From positions 62,001 to 126,000 of the forward strand of contig NW_027490389.1 of assembly GCF_050948175.1 (NCBI RefSeq): 64,000 nucleotides of DNA. Reading direction: 5' to 3'. Source of the stretch: Xylocopa sonorina. Its lineage: Eukaryota > Arthropoda > Insecta > Hymenoptera > Apidae. The position numbers and the translations under genes are program-made. This document shows positions 1-11,000 of this stretch, piece by piece. The notes below the pieces were generated by a model that saw only the letters and a list, made by a program, of their open reading frames with translations, searched no databases and was not told the DNA's origin. Position 1 is the first letter of the stretch. Each line of letters starts with the position of its first letter.

Positions 1-527
1 TTGCATCTCATATCTACGTTTCATGATAAGATATAATATTCATTGCGAAGTGTTATGCACTCCTCGTATACGATTCAAATGAATGTAAATGCGACACTTC
101 CTTGCAAGGAAATAGCGTTTGCAGATGTCTACGTATCGAAGCAATAGAGTTCAAATGCATCTTAAAACGAGATATTGCATCTCATATCTATGTTTCATGA
201 TAAGAAATAATATTCATTGAGAAGTGTTATGCATTCCGCGTCTACGATTCAAATGAATGTAAATGTGACACTTCCTTGCAAGGAAATAGCGTTTGCAGAT
301 GTCTACGTATCGTAGCAATAGAGTTCTTATGATTCTTAAAACGCGATATCGCATCTCATTTCTATGTTTCATGGTAAGATATAATATGATTTGCGAAGTG
401 TTATGTATTCCTCGTCTACACTTCATGTGAATGTAAATGCGACACATCCCTGCAAGGAAATAGCGTTTGCAGATGTCTACGTATCGAAGCAATAGAGTTC
501 AAATGCTTCTTAAAACGAGATGTTGCA

Positions 528-692
528 TCTCATATCTATGTTTCATGATAAGATATAATATTCATTGCGAAGTGTTATGCATTCCTCGTCTGCGATTCAA
601 ATGAAAGTAAATGCGACACTTCCCTGCAAGGAAATAACAATTGCAGACGTCTACGTATCGTAGCAATAGAGTCCTTAAAACGCGACACCGCA
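528..692. repeat. 165-bp satellite monomer with a 9-bp deletion
   Basis: The distance from one tctcat landmark to the next is 165 instead of 174. Around 671-674 the normal stretch gagttctaatgcttctta is reduced to gagtcctta, a loss of 9 bp. This is one of five length changes larger than 1 bp in the whole array, and it is a multiple of three. Confidence 0.85.
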
Positions 693-3049
693 TCTCATTT
701 CTATGTTTCATTGTAAGATATAACATGATTTGCGAAGTGTTATGTATTCCTCGTCTACACTTCAGATGAATGTGAATGCGATACTTCCTCGCTAGGAAAT
801 AGCGTTTGCAGATGTCTACGTATCGTAGCAATAGCTTTCTAATGCTTCTTAATACGGGATATCGCATCTCATTTCTATGTTTCATGGTAAGATATAACAT
901 GATTTGCTAAGTGTTGTGTATTCCTCGTCTACACTTCAAATGAATGTGAATGCGATACTTCCTCGCTAGGAAATAGCGTTTGCAGATGTCTACGTATCGT
1001 AGCAATAGAGTTCTTATGATTCTTAAAACGCGATATCACATCTCATTTCTATGCTTCATGGTAAGATATAATATGATTTGCGAAGTGTCATGTATTCCTC
1101 GTCTACTATTCAAATGAGTGTAAATGCGACACTTCCTTGCTAGGAAATAGCGTCTGCAGATGTCTAGGTATCGTAGCGATAGAGTTCTAATGCTTCCTTA
1201 AACGCGATATCGCATCTCATTTCCATGTTTCATGGTAAGATATAATATGATTTGCGAAGTGTTTTGTATTCCTCGTCTACACTTCAAATGAATGTAAATG
1301 CGACACTTCCTTGCAAGGAAATAGCGTTTGCTGATGTCTACGTATTGAAGCAATAGAGTTCTAATGCTTCCTTAAACGCGATATCGCATCTCATTTCCAT
1401 GTTTCATGGTAAGATATAATATGATTTGCGAAGTGTTATGTATTCCTCCTCTACACTTCAAATGAATGTAAATGCGACACTTCCATGCAAGGAAATAGCG
1501 TTTGCAGTTGTTTACCTATCGTAGCTATAGTGTTCTAATGCTTCTTAAACCGAGATATCGCATCTCATCCCTATGTTTCATGGTAAGATATAATATGATT
1601 TGCGAAGTGTTATGTATTCTTCGTCTACACTTCAAATGAATGTAAATGCGACACTTCCTTGCAAGGAAATAGCGTTTGCAGATGTCTACGTATCGTAGCA
1701 ATAGAGTTCTTATGATTCTTAAAACGCGATATCGCATCTCATTTCTATGTTTCATGGTAAGATATAACATGATTTGCCAAGTGTTATGTATTCCTCGTCT
1801 ACACTTCAAATAAATGTGAATCCGATTCTACCTCGCTAGGAAATAGCGTTTGCAGATGTCTACGTATCATAGCAATAGCTTTCTAATGCTTCTTAAAACG
1901 CGACATCGCATCTCATTTCTATGTTTCATGTTAAGATATAATATGATTTGCGAAGTGTTATGTATTCCTCGTCTAAACTTCAAGTGAATGTAAACGCGAC
2001 ACTTCCGTGCTAGGAAATAGCGTCTGCAGATGTCTAAGTATCGAAGCAATAGAGTTCAAATGCTTCTTAAAACGAGATATTGCATCCCATATCTATATTT
2101 CGTGATAAGATATAATATTCATTGCGAAGTGTTATGCATTCCTCGTATGCGATTCAAATGAATGTAAATGCGACACTTCCTTGCAAGGAAATAGCGTTTG
2201 CAGTTGTCTACGTATCGTAGCAATAGATTTCTAATGCTTCTTAAAACGCGATATCGCATCTCATTTCTATGTTTCATGGCAAGATATAATATGATTTGCG
2301 AAGTGTTATGTATTCCTCGTCTACACATCAAATGAATGTAAATGCGACACTTCCTTGCTAGGAAATAGCGTCTGCAGATGTCTAGGTATCGTAGCGATAG
2401 AGTTCTAATGCTTCTTTAAACGCGATATCGCATCTCATTTCCATGTTTCATGGTAAGATATAATATTCATTGCGAAGTGTTATGCATTCCTCGTATACGA
2501 TTCAAATGAATGTAAATGCGACACTTCCTTGCAAGGAAATAGCGTTTGCAGTTGTCTACGTATCGTAGCAATAGAGTTCTTATGATTCTTAAAACGCGAA
2601 ATCGCATCTCATTTCTATGTTTCATGGTATGATATAATATGATTTGCGAAGTGTTATGTATTCCTCGTCTACACTTCAAATGAATGTAAATGCGACACTT
2701 CTTTGCAAGGAAATAGCGTTTGCAGATGTCTACCTATCGTAGCAATTGAGTTCTAATGATTCTTAAAACGCGATATAGCATCTCATTTCTATGTTTCATG
2801 GTAAGGTATAATATGATTTGAGAAATGTTATGTATTCCTCGTCTACACTTCAAATGAATGTAAATGCGACACTTCCATGCTAGGAAATAGCGTCTGCAGA
2901 TATCTAGGTATCGTAGCAATAGAGTTCAAATGCTTCTTAAAACGAGTTATTGCATCTCATATCTATGTTTCATGATAAGATATAATATTCATTGCGAAGT
3001 GTTATGCATTCCTCGTATACGATTCAAATGAATGTAAATGCGACACTTC

Positions 3050-3822
3050 CTTGCAAAGAAATAGCGTTTGCAGATGTCTACGTATAGTAGCAATAGATAT
3101 GTAATGCTTCTTAAAACGCGATATCGCATCCCATTTCTACGTTTCATGGTAAGATATAATATGATTTGCGAAGTGTCATGTATTCCTCGTCTACTATTCA
3201 AATGAGTGTAAATGCGACACTTCCTAGCAAGGAGATAGCGTTTGCAGATGTCTACGTATCGTAGACATAGATTTCAAATGCTTCTTAAAACGCGATATCG
3301 CATCTCATTTCTATGTTTCATGGTAAGATATAATATGATTTGCGAAGTGTTATGTATTCCTCGCCTACACTTCAAATGAATGTAAATGCGACACTTCCTT
3401 GCAAAGAAATAGCGTTTGCAGATGTCTACGTATCGTAGCAATAGATATGTAATGCTTCTTAAAACGCGATATCGCATCTCATTTCTATGTTTCATGGTAA
3501 GATATAACATGATTTGCGAAGTGTTATGTATTCCTCGTCTACACTTCAAATGAATGTAAATGCGACACTTCCTTGCAAAGAAATAGCGTTTGCAGATGTC
3601 TACGTATAGTAGCAATAGATATGTAATGCTTCTTAAAACGCGATATCGCATCTCATTTCTACGTTTCATGGTAAGATATAATATGATTTGCGAAGTGTCA
3701 TGTATTCCTCGTCTACTATTCAAATGAGTGTAAATGCGACACTTCCTAGCAAGGAGATAGCGTTTGCAGATGTCTACGTATCGTAGCCATAGATTTCAAA
3801 TGCTTCTTAAAACGCGATATCG
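3050..3822. repeat. Local 3-monomer higher-order repeat (522 bp)
   Basis: Marker variants recur exactly 522 bp (3 x 174) apart. ctactattca followed by aatgagtg is at 3191 and 3713. cgtatagtag with gatatgtaatg is at about 3081-3106 and 3603-3628. A distinctive catagatttcaaatgc is at about 3267 and 3789. The same marker set reappears after the insertion near 6,209, 6,449 and 6,557, where the spacing is 348 bp (2 monomers). The insertion therefore landed inside this local subfamily. The repeat is short and does not extend through the rest of the window. Confidence 0.75.
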
Positions 3823-4520
3823 CATCTCATTTCTATGTTTCATGGTAAGATATAATATGATTTGTGAAGTGTTATGTATTCCTCGTCTACACTTCAAATG
3901 TATGTAAATGCGACACTTCCTTGCAAGGAAATAGCGTTTGCAGATGTCTACGTATCGTAGCAATAGATATGTAATGTTTCTTAAAACGCGATATCGCATC
4001 TCATTTCTATGTTTCATGGTAAGATATAATATGATTTGCGAAGTGTTATGTATTCCTCGTCTACACTTCTAATGAAAGTAAATGCGACACTTCCTTGCAA
4101 AGAAATAGCGTTTGCAGATGTCTACGTATCGTAGCAATAGATATGTAATGCTTCTTAAAACGCGATAACGCATCTCATTTCTATGTTTCATGGTAAGATA
4201 TAATATGATTTGCGAAGTGTCATGTATTCCTCGTCTACACTTCAAATGAATGTAAATGCGACACTTCCTTGCTAGGAAATAGCGTCTGCAGATGTCTAGG
4301 TATCGTGGCAATAGAGTTCTAATGCTTCTTATAACGCGATATCGCATCTCATTTCTATGTTTCATGGTAAGATGTAATATGATTTGCGAAGTGTTATGTA
4401 TTCCTCGTCTACACTTCAAATGAATGTAAATGCGACACTTCCTTGCAAGGAAGTAGCGATTGCAGATGTCTAGGTATCGTGGCAATAGAGTTCTAATGCT
4501 TCTTATAACGCGATATCGCA

Positions 4521-4610
4521 TCTCATTTCTATGTTTCATGGTAAGATATAATACGATGTCTACGTATCGAAGCAATAGGATTCTTATGATTATTAAAACG
4601 CGATATCGCA
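4521..4610. repeat. 90-bp truncated satellite monomer (84-bp deletion)
   Basis: The landmark tctcatttct occurs at 4521 and again at 4611, only 90 bp apart. The stretch normally lying between taagatataata and gatgtctacg is missing, with the junction at about 4554-4556. The loss is 84 bp, exactly 28 codons of the minus-strand open frame, which reads through the junction. Confidence 0.9.
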
Positions 4611-4766
4611 TCTCATTTCTATGTTTCATGGTAAGATATAATATGATTTGCGAAGTGTCATGTATTCCTCGTCTACACTTCAAATGAATGTGAATGCGAC
4701 ACTTCCTCGCTAGGAAATAGCGTTTGCAGATCTCTACGTATCGTAGCAATAGAGTTCATATGATTC

Positions 4767-4770
4767 TTAA
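4767..4770. repeat. TTAA target-site duplication, left copy
   Basis: The sequence reads gattc-TTAA followed directly by the element's cccttttagc. The identical TTAA follows the right end. In undisturbed monomers the same place reads gattcTTAAaacgcg, so the duplicated bases come from the satellite itself. TTAA duplication is the hallmark of piggyBac-superfamily insertion. Confidence 0.93.
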
Positions 4771-4785
4771 CCCTTTTAGCACCGA
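4771..4785 (+). repeat. Left terminal inverted repeat
   Basis: CCCTTTTAGCACCGA is the exact reverse complement of 5754-5768. After one mismatch (G against A) two more bases match. The leading CCC next to TTAA is typical of piggyBac-type ends. A 28-bp-plus palindrome is present at the other end but not here, so the two ends are asymmetric. Confidence 0.92.
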
Positions 4786-5216
4786 GCGCCTGAAGCGTGC
4801 CTAGATGAAGAATACCGGGCCAAATCGACGAATTTGTAGAGGTTTGCGAAAATGCTCGTAAAAACGAAAGTAGGCGTGATATTTACAAAATTCAAAAAGC
4901 AGTATACTGCGAAATGAATGGAGAATAAATTGATATCAATGGTGTTTCGATATTTGTTGAAAATCATAACAATAACATAAATATAAGACATTATAAAAAT
5001 CGTACAAAGTAATTTCACATTTTCAAAACATAATTGCACATATAAAAAATCATCGTTTGGTCATCGTTTTATATAAATCAGATAGTATAGTGTATAGACA
5101 CTGCATTTTGCAATAATTTGCAATAAAATAGCGGAAGTCGGATAACAAAACGAAAGGATAACGCTGTGATGCACGGCAAGCGTCAGACAGGTCTTACTAC
5201 ACAAATGGATCGTAAA

Positions 5217-5239
5217 TTTTTTTTTTCTTTTTTTTTTTT
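5217..5239 (+). repeat. T-rich low-complexity tract
   Basis: Ten T, one C, then twelve T, followed by C and five A. It lies in the interior of the TTAA element. It could be simple microsatellite growth. There is no target duplication or retroposon structure next to it that would mark a poly-A tail in reverse orientation. Confidence 0.8.
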
Positions 5240-5535
5240 CAAAAAGGTAGCAACAAAACTGATATTATTTCCTGCTTCTAATTGTATCTCTATGAAAACG
5301 TTGACGGTTTTTGAATACTGACTGCACGTTAGAAGTATCAAGAAAGACTGAAAAAGATTTTAGGTTCGCCGAATCAATGCACGGATGCCACTTGAGTTCT
5401 CCGATAATTATTATAAACATCGTAAAGATTGTGATTAGTATATAGAGAATAGTATAGAGAAACTATTTCGTGTCGACGGATATGCAAGGGATATCCCGTG
5501 TCCCGTCTCTACCTCACCACGCTCACATATACAAA

Positions 5536-5549
5536 GCGCTCGGCACTAA
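5536..5549 (-). repeat. Degenerate internal copy of the terminal repeat
   Basis: gcgctcggcactaa matches the reverse complement of 4776-4789 (ttagcaccgagcgc) at 12 of 14 positions. It lies about 220 bp inside the right end. piggyBac elements commonly carry subterminal inverted repeats besides their tips, so this may be a transposase-binding site. It may equally mark the end of an older or nested element. No TTAA adjoins it. Confidence 0.5.
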
Positions 5550-5696
5550 TCAGTATAAGATATAACAAAAAGTTAAGTGAAATAAACATTTGTTCACTTG
5601 CATTGCATCGTATTTGAACCATATTAACATTTTATAAAGTTATTTTGAGACAGAGATCTCTTATGATGAGTATAATAAGGCTCCAACGGAGGCGCA

Positions 5697-5712
5697 ACGA
5701 TATATCGTCGTT
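5697..5712 (+). repeat. Subterminal 16-bp direct repeat, copy 1
   Basis: acgatatatcgtcgtt is repeated without mismatch at 5739-5754, 42 bp further right. The first 12 bases (acgatatatcgt) are themselves a perfect palindrome. A paired palindromic motif next to the tip of a TTAA element is a candidate transposase-binding site; this role is inferred. Confidence 0.7.
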
Positions 5713-5729
5713 GGTATTTCTGGCAAGTC

Positions 5730-5759
5730 CACCGAACGACGATATATCGTCGTTCGGTG
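5730..5759. repeat. 30-bp perfect palindrome at the element's right end
   Basis: Positions 5730-5759 read the same on both strands (caccgaacgacgat, then its exact complement). The palindrome contains the second copy of the 16-bp direct repeat and overlaps the first six bases of the right terminal repeat. Extension stops at a C/C pair (5729 and 5760). Such DNA can form a cruciform or a hairpin in RNA. The left end has no counterpart. Confidence 0.93.
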
Positions 5760-5768
5760 CTAAAAGGG
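5754..5768 (-). repeat. Right terminal inverted repeat
   Basis: TCGGTGCTAAAAGGG is the exact reverse complement of 4771-4785 and is followed at once by TTAA. Confidence 0.92.
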
Positions 5769-5772
5769 TTAA
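5769..5772. repeat. TTAA target-site duplication, right copy
   Basis: TTAA follows the terminal GGG and runs straight into aaacgcgatatcgc, the expected continuation of the interrupted satellite monomer. Confidence 0.93.
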
Positions 5773-5786
5773 AACGCGATATCGCA

Positions 5787-5972
5787 TCTCATTTCTATGT
5801 TTCATGGTAAGATATAACATGATTTGCGAAGTGTTATGTATTCCTCGTCTACACTTCAAATGAATGTGAATGCGATACTTCCTCGCTAGGAAATAGCGTA
5901 TCGATGTCTACGTCGAGATGTCTACGTATCGTAGCAATAGCTTTCTAATGCTGCTTAAAACGCGATATCGCA
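5787..5972. repeat. 186-bp satellite monomer with a 12-bp insertion
   Basis: Landmark spacing is 186 bp. Where other monomers read tagcgtttgcagatgtcta, this one has tagcgtatcgatgtctacg followed by tcgagatgtctacg, so gatgtctacg is present twice. It is the first complete monomer to the right of the TTAA element. The change looks like a small tandem duplication with an altered joint, adding exactly four codons to the minus-strand frame. Confidence 0.85.
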
Positions 5973-8914
5973 TCTCATTTCTATGTTTCATGGTAAGATA
6001 TAATATGATTTGCGAAGTGCTACGTATTCCTCGTCTACACTTCAAATGAATGTAAATGCGACACTTCCTTGAAAAGAAATAGCGTTTGCAGATATCTACG
6101 TATCGTAGCAATAGGTATGTAATGCTTCTTAAAATGCGATATCGCATCTCATTTCTACGTTTCATGGTAAGATATAATATGATTTGCGAAGTGTCATGTA
6201 TTCCTCGTCTACTATTCAAATGAGTGTAAATGCGACACTTCCTAGCAAGGAGATAGCGTTTGCAGATGTCTACGTATCGTAGCCATAGATTTCAAATGCT
6301 TCTTAAAACACGATATGGCATCTCATTTCTATGTTTCATGGTAAGATATAATATGATTTGCGAAGTGTTATGTATTCCTCGCCTACACTTCAAATGAATG
6401 TAAATGCGAAACTTCCTTGCAAAGAAATAGCGTATGCAGATGTCTACGTATAGTAGCAATAGATATGTAATGCTTCTTAAAACGCAATATCGCATCTCAT
6501 TTCTACGTTTCATGGTAAGATATAATATAATTTGCGAAGTGTCATGTATTCCTCGTCTACTATTCAAATGAGTGTAAATGCGACACTTCCTAGCAAGGAA
6601 ATAGCGTTTGCAGATGTCTACGTATCGTAGCTATAGATTTCTAATGCTTCTTAAAACGCGATATCGCATCTCATTTCTATGTTTCATGGTAAGATATAGT
6701 ATGATTTGCGAAGTGCTACGTATTCCTCGTCTACACTTCAAATGAATGTAAATGCGACACTTCCTTGCAAAGAAATAGCGTTTGCAGATGTCTACGTATA
6801 GTAGCAATAGATATGTAATGCTTCTTAAAACGCGATATCGCATCTCATTACTATGTTTCATGGTAAGATGTAATATGATTTGCTAAGTGTTATGTATTCC
6901 TCGTCTACACTTCAAATGAATGTAAATGCGACACTTCCTTGCAAGGAAGTAGCGATTGCAGATGTTTACGTATCGAAGCAATAGAGTTCAAATGCTTCTT
7001 AAAACGCGATATCGCATCTCATTTCTATGTTTCATGGTAAGATATAACATGATTTGCGAAGTGTTACGTATTCCTCGTCTACACTTCAAATGAATGTGAA
7101 TGCGATACTTCCTCACTAGAAAATAGGGTTTGCAGATGTCTACGTATCGTAGCAATAGATTTCTAATGCTTCTTAAAACGCGATATCGCATCTCATTTCT
7201 ATATTTCATGGTAAGATATAATATGATTTGCGAAGTGTTATGTATTCCTCGTCTACGATTCAAATGAATGTAAATGCGACACTTCCTTGCAAGGAAATAG
7301 CGTTTGCAGATGTCTATGTATCGTAGCAATAGGGTTCTTATGATTCTTAAAACGCGATATCGCATCTCATTTCTATGTTTCATGGTAAGATATAATATGA
7401 TTTGCGAAGTGTCATGTATTCCTCGTCTACACTTCAAATGAATGTGAATGCGACACTTCCTCGCTAGGAAATAGCGTTTGCAGATGTCTACGCATCGTAG
7501 CAATAGAGTTCATATGATTCTTAAAACGCGATATCGCATCTCATTCCTATGTATCATGGTAAGATATAATATGATTTGCGAAGTGTCATGTATTCCTCGT
7601 CTACACTTCAAATGAATGTAAATGCGACACTTCCTTGCTAGGAAATAGCGTCTGCAGATGTCTAGGTATCGTAGCAATAGAGTTCATGTGATTCTTAAAA
7701 CGCGATATCGCATCTCATTACTGTGTTTCATGGTAAGATGTAATATGATTTGCTAAGTGTTATGTATTCCTCGTCTACACTTCAAATGAATGTAAATGCG
7801 ACACTTCCTTGCAAGGAAGTAGCGATTGCAGATGTCTACGTATCGAAGCAATAGAGTTCTTATGATTCTTAAAACGCGATATCGCATCTCATTTCTATGT
7901 TTCATGGTAAGATATAATATGGTTTGCGAAGTGTCATGTATTTCTCGTCTACACTTCAAATGAATGTGAATGCGACACTTCCTCGCTAGGAAAGAGCGTT
8001 TGCAGATGTCTACGTATCGTAGCAATAGAGTTCATATGATACTTAAAACGCGATATCGCAACTCATTTCTATGTTTCATGGTAAGATATAACATGATTTG
8101 CGAAGTGTTATGTATTCCTCGTCTACACTTCAAATGAATGTGAATGCGATACTTCCTCACTAGAAAATAGCGTTTGCAGATGTCTACGTATCGTAGCAAT
8201 AGCTTTCTAATGCTTCTTAAGACGCGATATCGCATCTCATTTCTATGTTTCATGGTAAGGTGTAATATGACTTGCGAAGTGTTATGTATTCCTCGTCTAC
8301 ACTTCAAATGAATGTGAATGCGACACTTCCTCGCTAGGAAATAGCGTTTGCAGATGTTTACGTATCGTAGCAATATAGTTCATATGATTCTTAAAACGCG
8401 ATATCGCATCTCATTTCTATGTTTCATGGTAAGATATAATATGATTTGCGAAGTGTCATGTATTCCTCGTCTACACTTCAAATTAATGTAAATGCGACAC
8501 TTCCTTGCTAGGAAATAGCGTCTGCAGATGTATAGGTATCGTAGCAATAGAGTTCATATGATTCTTAAAACGCGATATCGCATCTCATTTCTATGTTTCA
8601 TGGTAAGATATAATACGATTTGCGAAGTGTCATGTATTCCTCGTCTACACTTCAAATGAATGTAAATGCGACACTTCCTTGCTAGGAAATAGCGTCTGCA
8701 GATGTCTAGGTATCGTAGCAATAGAGTTCTAATGCTTCTTAAAACGCGATATCGCATCTCATTTCTATGTTTCATGGTAAGATGTAATATGATTTGCGAA
8801 GTGTTATGTATTCCTCGTCTACACTTCAAATGAATGTAAATGCGACACTTCCTTGCCAGGAAATAGCGTTTGCAAATGTCTACGTATCGAAGCAATAGAG
8901 TTCTTATGATTCTT

Positions 8915-10900
8915 AAAACGCGATATCGCATCTCATTTCTATGTTTCATGGTAAGATATAATGTGGTTTGCGAAGTGTCATGTATTCCTCGTCTACACTT
9001 CAATTGAATGTGAATGCGACACTTCCTCGCTAGGAAATAGCGTCTGCAGATGTCTACGTATCGTAGCAATAGATTTCATATGATCCTTAAAAGGCGATAT
9101 CGAATCTCATTTCTATGTTTCATGGTAAGATATAACATGATTTGCGAAGTGTTATGTATTCCTCGTCTACACTTCAAATGAATGTGAATGCGATACTTCC
9201 TCGCTAGGAAATAGCGTCTGCAGATGTCTACGTATCGTAGCAATAGCTTTCTAATGCTTCTTAAGACGCGATATCGCATCTCATTTCTACGTTTCATGGT
9301 AAGATATAATATGATTTGCGAAGTGTGATGTATTCCTCGTCAACACTTCAAATGAATGTAAATGCGACACTTCCTTGCTAGGAAATAGCGTCTGCAGATG
9401 TCTAGGTATCGTAGCAATAGAGTTCTAATGCTTCTTGAAACGCGATAACGCATCTCATTTCTATGTTTCATGGTAAGATGTAATATGATTTGCTAAGTGT
9501 TATGTATTCCTCGTCTACACTTCAAATGAATGTAAATGCGACACTTCCTTGCAAGGAAGTAGCGATTGCAGATGTTTACGTATCGAAGCAATGGAGTTCA
9601 AATGCTTCTTAAAACGAGATATTGCATCTCATATCTATGTTTCATGATGAGATATAATATACATTGCGAAGTGTTATGCATTCCTCGTCTACGATTCAAA
9701 TGAATGTAAATGCGACACTTCCTTGCTAGGAAATAGCGTTTGCAGATGTTTACCTATCAAAGCAATAGAGTTCTAATGCTTCTTAAAACGCGATACCGCA
9801 TCTCATTTCTATGTTACATGGTAAGATATAATATGATTTGCGAAGTGTTATGTATTCCTTGTCTGCACTTCAAATGAATGTAAATGAGACACTTCCTTGC
9901 AAGGAAATAGCGTTTGCAGAGGTCTACGTATCGTAGCAATAGAGTTCTCATGATTCTTAAAACGCAATATCGCATCTCATTTCTATGTTTCATGGTAAGA
10001 TATAATATGATTTGCGAAGTGTTATGCATTCCTCGTCTACGATTCAAATGAATGTAAATGCGACACTTCCTTGCAAGGATATAGCGTTTGCAGATGTCTA
10101 CGTATCGTAGCAATAGAGTTCATATGATTCATAAAACGCGATATCGCATCCCATTTCTATGTTTCATGGTAAGATATAACATGATATGCGAAGTGTTATG
10201 TATTCCTCGTCAACACTTCAAATGAATGTGAATGCGATACTTCCTCGCTAGGAAATAGCGTTTGCAGATGTCTACGTATCGTAGCAATAGCTTTCTAATG
10301 CTTCTTAAAACGCAATATCGCATCTCATTTCTACGTTTCATGATAAGATATAATATGATTTGCGATGTGTTATGTATTCCTCGTCTACACTTCAAATGAA
10401 TGTGAATGCGACACTTCCTCGCTAGGAAATAGCGTTTGCAGATGTCTACGTATCGTAGCAATAGATTTCTAATGCTTCTTAAAACGCGATATCGCATCTC
10501 ATTTCTATATTTCATGGTAAGATATAATATGATTTGCGAAGTGTTATGCATTCGTCGTCTACGATTCAAATGAATGTAAATGCGACACTTCCTTGCAAGG
10601 AAATAGCGTTTGCAGATGTCTATGTATCGTAGCAATAGGGTTCTTATGATTCTTAAAACGCGATATCGCATCTCATTCCTATGTATCATGGTAAGATATA
10701 ATATGATTTGCGAAGTGTCATGTATTCCTCGTCTACACTTCAAATGAATGTAAATGCGACACTTCCTTGCTAGGAAATAGCGTCCGCAGATGTCTAGGTA
10801 TCGTAGCAATAGAGTTCATATGATTCTTAAAACGCGATATCGCATCTCATTTCTATGTTTCATGGTAAGATATAATACGATTTGCGAAGTGTTATGTATT
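8915..10900. repeat. Recurrent ~2-kb block, copy 1
   Basis: First of five copies of an approximately 12-monomer block recognised by a fixed order of rare variants: tttcatatgatyctt with aaaggcgatatcgaatctc, then cttaagacgcg, then gatgyattcctcgtcaac, then cttgaaacgcgataacgc, then a type A monomer with catgatgag, then acctatcaaagc, then cttgtctgcacttc with aaatgagacac. It matches copy 2 at a shift of 4,525 bp (26 monomers plus the 1-bp insertion at 10,942). Private changes include gttacatgg near 9,812. It shares gatatgcg near 10,190 and gatgtattcc near 9,332 with copy 3. Confidence 0.8.
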
Positions 10901-10907
10901 CCTCGTC

Positions 10908-11000
10908 TACACTTCAAATGAATGTAAATGCGACACTTCCCATGCTAGGAGATAGCGTCTGCTGATGTCTAGGTATCGTAGCAATAGAGTTCATATGATT
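10908..11000. repeat. Satellite monomer segment with a 1-bp insertion at 10,942
   Basis: cttcccatgctaggagat has one extra A compared with the related cttccctgctaggagat seen near 12,506, 32,341 and 36,171. The same extra base is present at 30,257, so these two monomers share an ancestor after the insertion. The extra base shifts the minus-strand frame. Confidence 0.8.

Larger units (their letters stand above)
1..4770. repeat. 174-bp satellite array, left of the insertion
   Basis: Head-to-tail monomers of 174 bp run from the first base to the TTAA target site. Recurrent landmarks in each monomer are atgtttcatg, gcgaagtgt, tcaaatgaatgtaaatgcga, tagcgtttgcagatgtcta, tagcaatag and aacgcgatatcgcatctc. 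About 28 monomers are present. They differ more from each other than those after 8.9 kb, with many private substitutions, one monomer shortened by 9 bp and one by 84 bp. Type A monomers (gagatattgc, atacattgcg or attcattgcg) are interspersed with type B. No gene, RNA or regulatory element can be separated from the repeat here. The array is cut by the left window edge, so its true start is not visible. Confidence 0.97.
4771..5768. mobile_element. Non-autonomous piggyBac-like (TTAA) element, 998 bp
   Basis: The only non-satellite DNA in the window. It begins with CCC, ends with GGG, has 15-bp perfect terminal inverted repeats and is flanked by TTAA on both sides, which together define the piggyBac superfamily. 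Removing the element and one TTAA restores an ordinary satellite monomer. The interior is A+T-rich and holds no open frame that resembles a DDE transposase. The longest internal frame is 87 codons on the minus strand (4776-5039), hydrophobic and unrecognised, and it runs into the terminal repeat. The element must therefore rely on a transposase encoded elsewhere. Other visible parts are a T-rich tract at 5217-5239, a small inverted repeat (aagtgaa/ttcactt) at 5575-5599, a degenerate internal copy of the terminal repeat at 5536-5549, and palindromes near the right end. Whether it derives from an autonomous element by internal deletion cannot be decided from the sequence. Confidence 0.9.

Noticed and set aside
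4460..4687. A 75-codon plus-strand frame in the satellite, and similar short plus-strand frames near 42.3, 43.0 and 63.7 kb.
   Set aside because: They appear only where indels or truncated monomers (for example the 84-bp deletion) change the register, and they are antisense shadows of the repeat.
4776..5039. An 87-codon minus-strand frame inside the TTAA element.
   Set aside because: Its product is short, hydrophobic and resembles no transposase region I know. It runs into the terminal repeat and lies in A+T-rich DNA, so chance is the better explanation.
5217..5239. The T-rich tract as the poly-A tail of an inverted retroposon.
   Set aside because: No target duplication, internal promoter boxes or reverse-transcriptase remnant adjoin it, and it lies within the DNA transposon.
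5577..5590. aataaa at about 5581 as a polyadenylation signal of a lost transposase gene.
   Set aside because: A hexamer in A+T-rich DNA without an upstream coding region is not evidence of a gene.
5645..5863. A 72-codon plus-strand frame crossing the element's right end into the satellite.
   Set aside because: It spans the transposon/satellite junction and its residues come from the palindromes and the satellite; there is no sign of a real gene.
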